Translations under genes and position numbers: made by a program
Assembly (NCBI GenBank): GCA_902798695.1
Contig: CADBXK010000002.1
Location: forward strand, 62,001 to 126,000
Length of the DNA: 64,000 nt
Source of the DNA: Oscillospiraceae bacterium
Lineage (GTDB): Bacteria > Bacillota > Clostridia > Oscillospirales > Ruminococcaceae
Direction: 5' to 3'
The notes under the pieces: generated by a model
What the model saw: the letters and a program-made list of their open reading frames with translations, nothing else
The model's database searches: none
Told to the model about the DNA's origin: nothing
Shown: in pieces, positions 62,578 through 64,000 of the stretch
Layout: each line of letters opens with the position of its first letter
How positions within the stretch are numbered: the stretch's first letter is position 1

Positions 62578-63060
62578 CTATAATGAAATGCAAATAGTTT
62601 GATTTGATGGTATGTATTTTTTATATTCTACACCAGATAAATCGAACATATGTTTAGCTGCTATTACGCTGTCGCTTTGTGAATATTTATCTGATTTATA
62701 TATTATAGATTTTATTCCGCACTGAATTATTGCTTTCGCACATTCATTGCACGGGAAAAGTGTAGTATATATGCGAGCACCATAAAGATTGTTACCGCCA
62801 TTATTCAGTATAGCATTTAGTTCAGCGTGACAAACAAAGGGATATTTTGTTTTTAACATTTCGCCATCTCTGCTCCATGGCATATGGTCATCGTTACATC
62901 CAGTAGGCATGCCATTATAACCAAGAGATAGGATATGATTATTATCTCCTACAATGCATGCTCCCACTTGAGTTGTCGGGTCTTTGCTGCGTTTTGCTGA
63001 GAGCTCAGCTATTCCCATAAAATATTCATCCCATGAAATATAGTCTTTGCGTTTGGTCAT
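62578..63060 (-). CDS. Deoxycytidylate (dCMP) deaminase
   Basis: Deaminates dCMP to dUMP for thymidylate synthesis. It is 160 residues (ComEB-type). The zinc site is formed by CHAELNAI (His plus catalytic Glu) and FPCNECAKAI (two Cys); KDPTTQVGACIV and LGYNGMPTGCND are family motifs. ATG 63060 gives MTKRKDYISWDEYFMGIA, the usual start; an in-frame ATG at 63087 lies within the upstream gene. AAAGGAA precedes it. It is probably co-transcribed with the rhomboid-like gene. Confidence 0.95.
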   Translation of the reverse strand: MTKRKDYISWDEYFMGIAELSAKRSKDPTTQVGACIVGDNNHILSLGYNGMPTGCNDDHMPWSRDGEMLKTKYPFVCHAELNAILNNGGNNLYGARIYTTLFPCNECAKAIIQCGIKSIIYKSDKYSQSDSVIAAKHMFDLSGVEYKKYIPSNQTICISL

Positions 63061-63074
63061 TTTTATTATTCCTT

Positions 63075-63758
63075 TCAATTTCGCCAAGAATTATTTGTTT
63101 TATTCATAAAGTCTCGTTTTGTTTTTAAATATTTTAGTTTATTAAACATATCTGAAAAGAATTTTGGACCAAAAAATATTAAAAAGTTAATTATCGCCAT
63201 AACAGCTGCAACCGCATTAGACCAATTCATTGCAAGAAGTGAAGATATGATGCTGAACAAGAAAATTACTGCGTCTAAATATGCTAACCATTTTACTTTT
63301 ACTGGTATTACGAAAAATAAAAGGATTTGAAGTTCGGGATGTGTTGCAGCAAAAGCAAAAAATAGAGATAAATTTAGAAAAATAACGTTTGTAGATCCAA
63401 CAAGAACCCCACCCAAAATACAAAAAATAATGCCTATAAAATAATATAATGTTAGTTTAAATTCTCCCCAAACTGCCTCTAAACTTCTGCCAATAAAATA
63501 TAGGAAGTAGAGTCCAAGTAAAACAAAAAAAGGTGATCCGCTAGGAGGAACAAATATAAACGATAGTAGTCTCCAAAACTGGCCTTGCAAAATTAAATTG
63601 CGATCAAAATATATCATAGAATATAGAGAAACATTATTGCGCTGCATCGCTGAAATAAAGTCAAAAAGATAAACCATTCCTGATATTATTACAATAAAAA
63701 ACATCAAATTAGGAATTCTGAACCAAGGTATTTTACGTTCTAACTTATAAATCCACAT
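63075..63758 (-). CDS. Rhomboid-like polytopic membrane protein without an evident protease dyad
   Basis: A 227-residue protein with about six transmembrane helices. The early part (ILQGQFWRLLSFIFVPP, then GLYFLYFIGRSLEAVWGEFK) follows the rhomboid/derlin pattern of a loop, WR motif and GxxxE. The place where active rhomboids carry the GxSG serine reads VIFLNLSLFFAFAATHPE, with no GxSG, and no histidine follows in a later helix. It is therefore probably a pseudoprotease of unknown function. AAGGAAG precedes the ATG. It lies 14 bp upstream of the dCMP deaminase gene. Confidence 0.72.
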   Translation of the reverse strand: MWIYKLERKIPWFRIPNLMFFIVIISGMVYLFDFISAMQRNNVSLYSMIYFDRNLILQGQFWRLLSFIFVPPSGSPFFVLLGLYFLYFIGRSLEAVWGEFKLTLYYFIGIIFCILGGVLVGSTNVIFLNLSLFFAFAATHPELQILLFFVIPVKVKWLAYLDAVIFLFSIISSLLAMNWSNAVAAVMAIINFLIFFGPKFFSDMFNKLKYLKTKRDFMNKTNNSWRN

Positions 63759-63797
63759 AAATATTTCTTCCTTTTTAAACTTGATTAAATTAACATA

Positions 63798-63826
63798 ATT
63801 ATATCACACAAAAATTAATCAATCAA
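63798..63826 (-). promoter_or_regulatory. Promoter of the rhomboid-like/dCMP deaminase operon
   Basis: Minus strand TTGATT (63826-63821), a 17-bp spacer and TATAAT (63803-63798) with an extended -10 TG. About 35 bp before the ATG. Confidence 0.75.
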
Positions 63827-63869
63827 TATAAAATTGTTGATAATTTAGATGCTTTTTAGTTAATTTGTT

Positions 63870-64000
63870 TTAAATTAAATGCAGTAATCTGCAGAAATTG
63901 GCAACTATAAAGCAAATAGTGAAACCACAAATAGTTGGAATTATAAAGGATATAACTGTCCATTTAAAACTTTTGCATTCTTTTTTTATTGTTAAACAAG
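63870..64000 (-). CDS. feoB: C-terminal fragment of a probable ferrous iron transporter FeoB
   Basis: A reading frame entering from the right edge on the minus strand ends at TAA (63872-63870) and gives 42 residues: KKECKSFKWTVISF leads into a single hydrophobic helix and ends NFCRLLHLI. FeoB proteins end in the same way, with a SWKW-like motif before the last transmembrane helix. The fragment is too short to exclude another membrane protein. Truncation is due to the window edge. Confidence 0.5.
   Translation of the reverse strand, partial: CLTIKKECKSFKWTVISFIIPTICGFTICFIVANFCRLLHLI

Noticed and set aside
1..64000. tRNA, rRNA, CRISPR arrays, insertion sequences, prophage
   Set aside because: No cloverleaf-like GC-rich segments, regularly spaced repeats, transposases, integrases or phage structural genes were seen on either strand.

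Overview
The window is a chromosomal segment of a low-GC, endospore-forming, Gram-positive bacterium, most likely class Clostridia. The evidence is strong AT bias with AT-rich codon use, Shine-Dalgarno sites of the GGAGG type with many GTG/TTG starts, an alpha/beta small acid-soluble spore protein, a C-terminal PASTA penicillin-binding protein of the SpoVD/FtsI type, an IspH-ribosomal S1 fusion, a glmS ribozyme, and a MurE with the DNPR signature of meso-diaminopimelate ligases. No rRNA, tRNA, CRISPR array or insertion sequence was seen.

Layout. (1) 1-5.3 kb: the end of the ribosomal protein superoperon, secY(partial)-adk-map-KOW-infA-rpmJ-rpsM-rpsK-rpsD-rpoA-rplQ, closed by a strong terminator. 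(2) 5.4-15 kb: a surface-polysaccharide operon with its own promoter: two GT2 glycosyltransferases, the complete dTDP-L-rhamnose pathway (rmlA, D, B, C), a two-gene ABC-2 polysaccharide exporter, and an 879-residue methyltransferase/coiled-coil/double-GT2 protein. galE follows on the other strand. (3) 16-20.8 kb: ispD-ispF (isoprenoids), a Se/S-carrier-like protein with a cysteine desulfurase, and an orphan peptide-type ABC binding lipoprotein. (4) 20.8-23 kb: glmS on the minus strand with a clear GlcN6P-responsive ribozyme in its leader. (5) 23.2-37.6 kb: the division and cell wall (dcw) cluster, mraZ-rsmH-ftsL-ftsI/spoVD-murE-murF-mraY-ftsW-murG-murA-divIB-ftsZ, without murC, murD or ftsA. 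(6) 37.9-44.4 kb: a DivIVA-like coiled-coil protein, an RpiR regulator, a BaiN/HI0933 flavoprotein, then cmk-plsC-ispH/rpsA. (7) 44.4-50.8 kb: a FolT-like ECF S component, a Ca2+ P-type ATPase and secA. (8) 50.8-54.9 kb: a small accessory stretch (CAT-like acetyltransferase, metallo-beta-lactamase-fold hydrolase, isoprenylcysteine-methyltransferase-like membrane protein, YdeI-like protein, glutathione peroxidase, SASP). (9) 54.9-64 kb: a chorismate mutase fused to a degenerate prephenate-dehydratase-like half, malQ-glgP, mscS, a CBS/CorC protein, a NUDIX hydrolase, dCMP deaminase, a rhomboid-like membrane protein and the C-terminal end of a probable feoB.

How the genes work together. GlmS makes GlcN6P, the entry to UDP-GlcNAc. 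MurA, E, F, G and MraY turn that into lipid II precursors, and FtsW, FtsI, DivIB, FtsL and FtsZ use lipid II at the septum. RmlABCD, the glycosyltransferases and the ABC exporter probably build and export a rhamnose-containing wall polysaccharide. MalQ and GlgP mobilise glycogen or maltodextrin.

The least ordinary observations are: a 36-bp exact duplication of the secA 3' end that brackets a CAT-like gene; a PheA-like protein whose mutase half looks intact while the dehydratase motifs are lost; a hairpin that appears to bridge a displaced Shine-Dalgarno to the murG start; structured or repeated sequence in front of ftsI and mraZ; and the methyltransferase/coiled-coil/GT2/GT2 protein in the polysaccharide operon.
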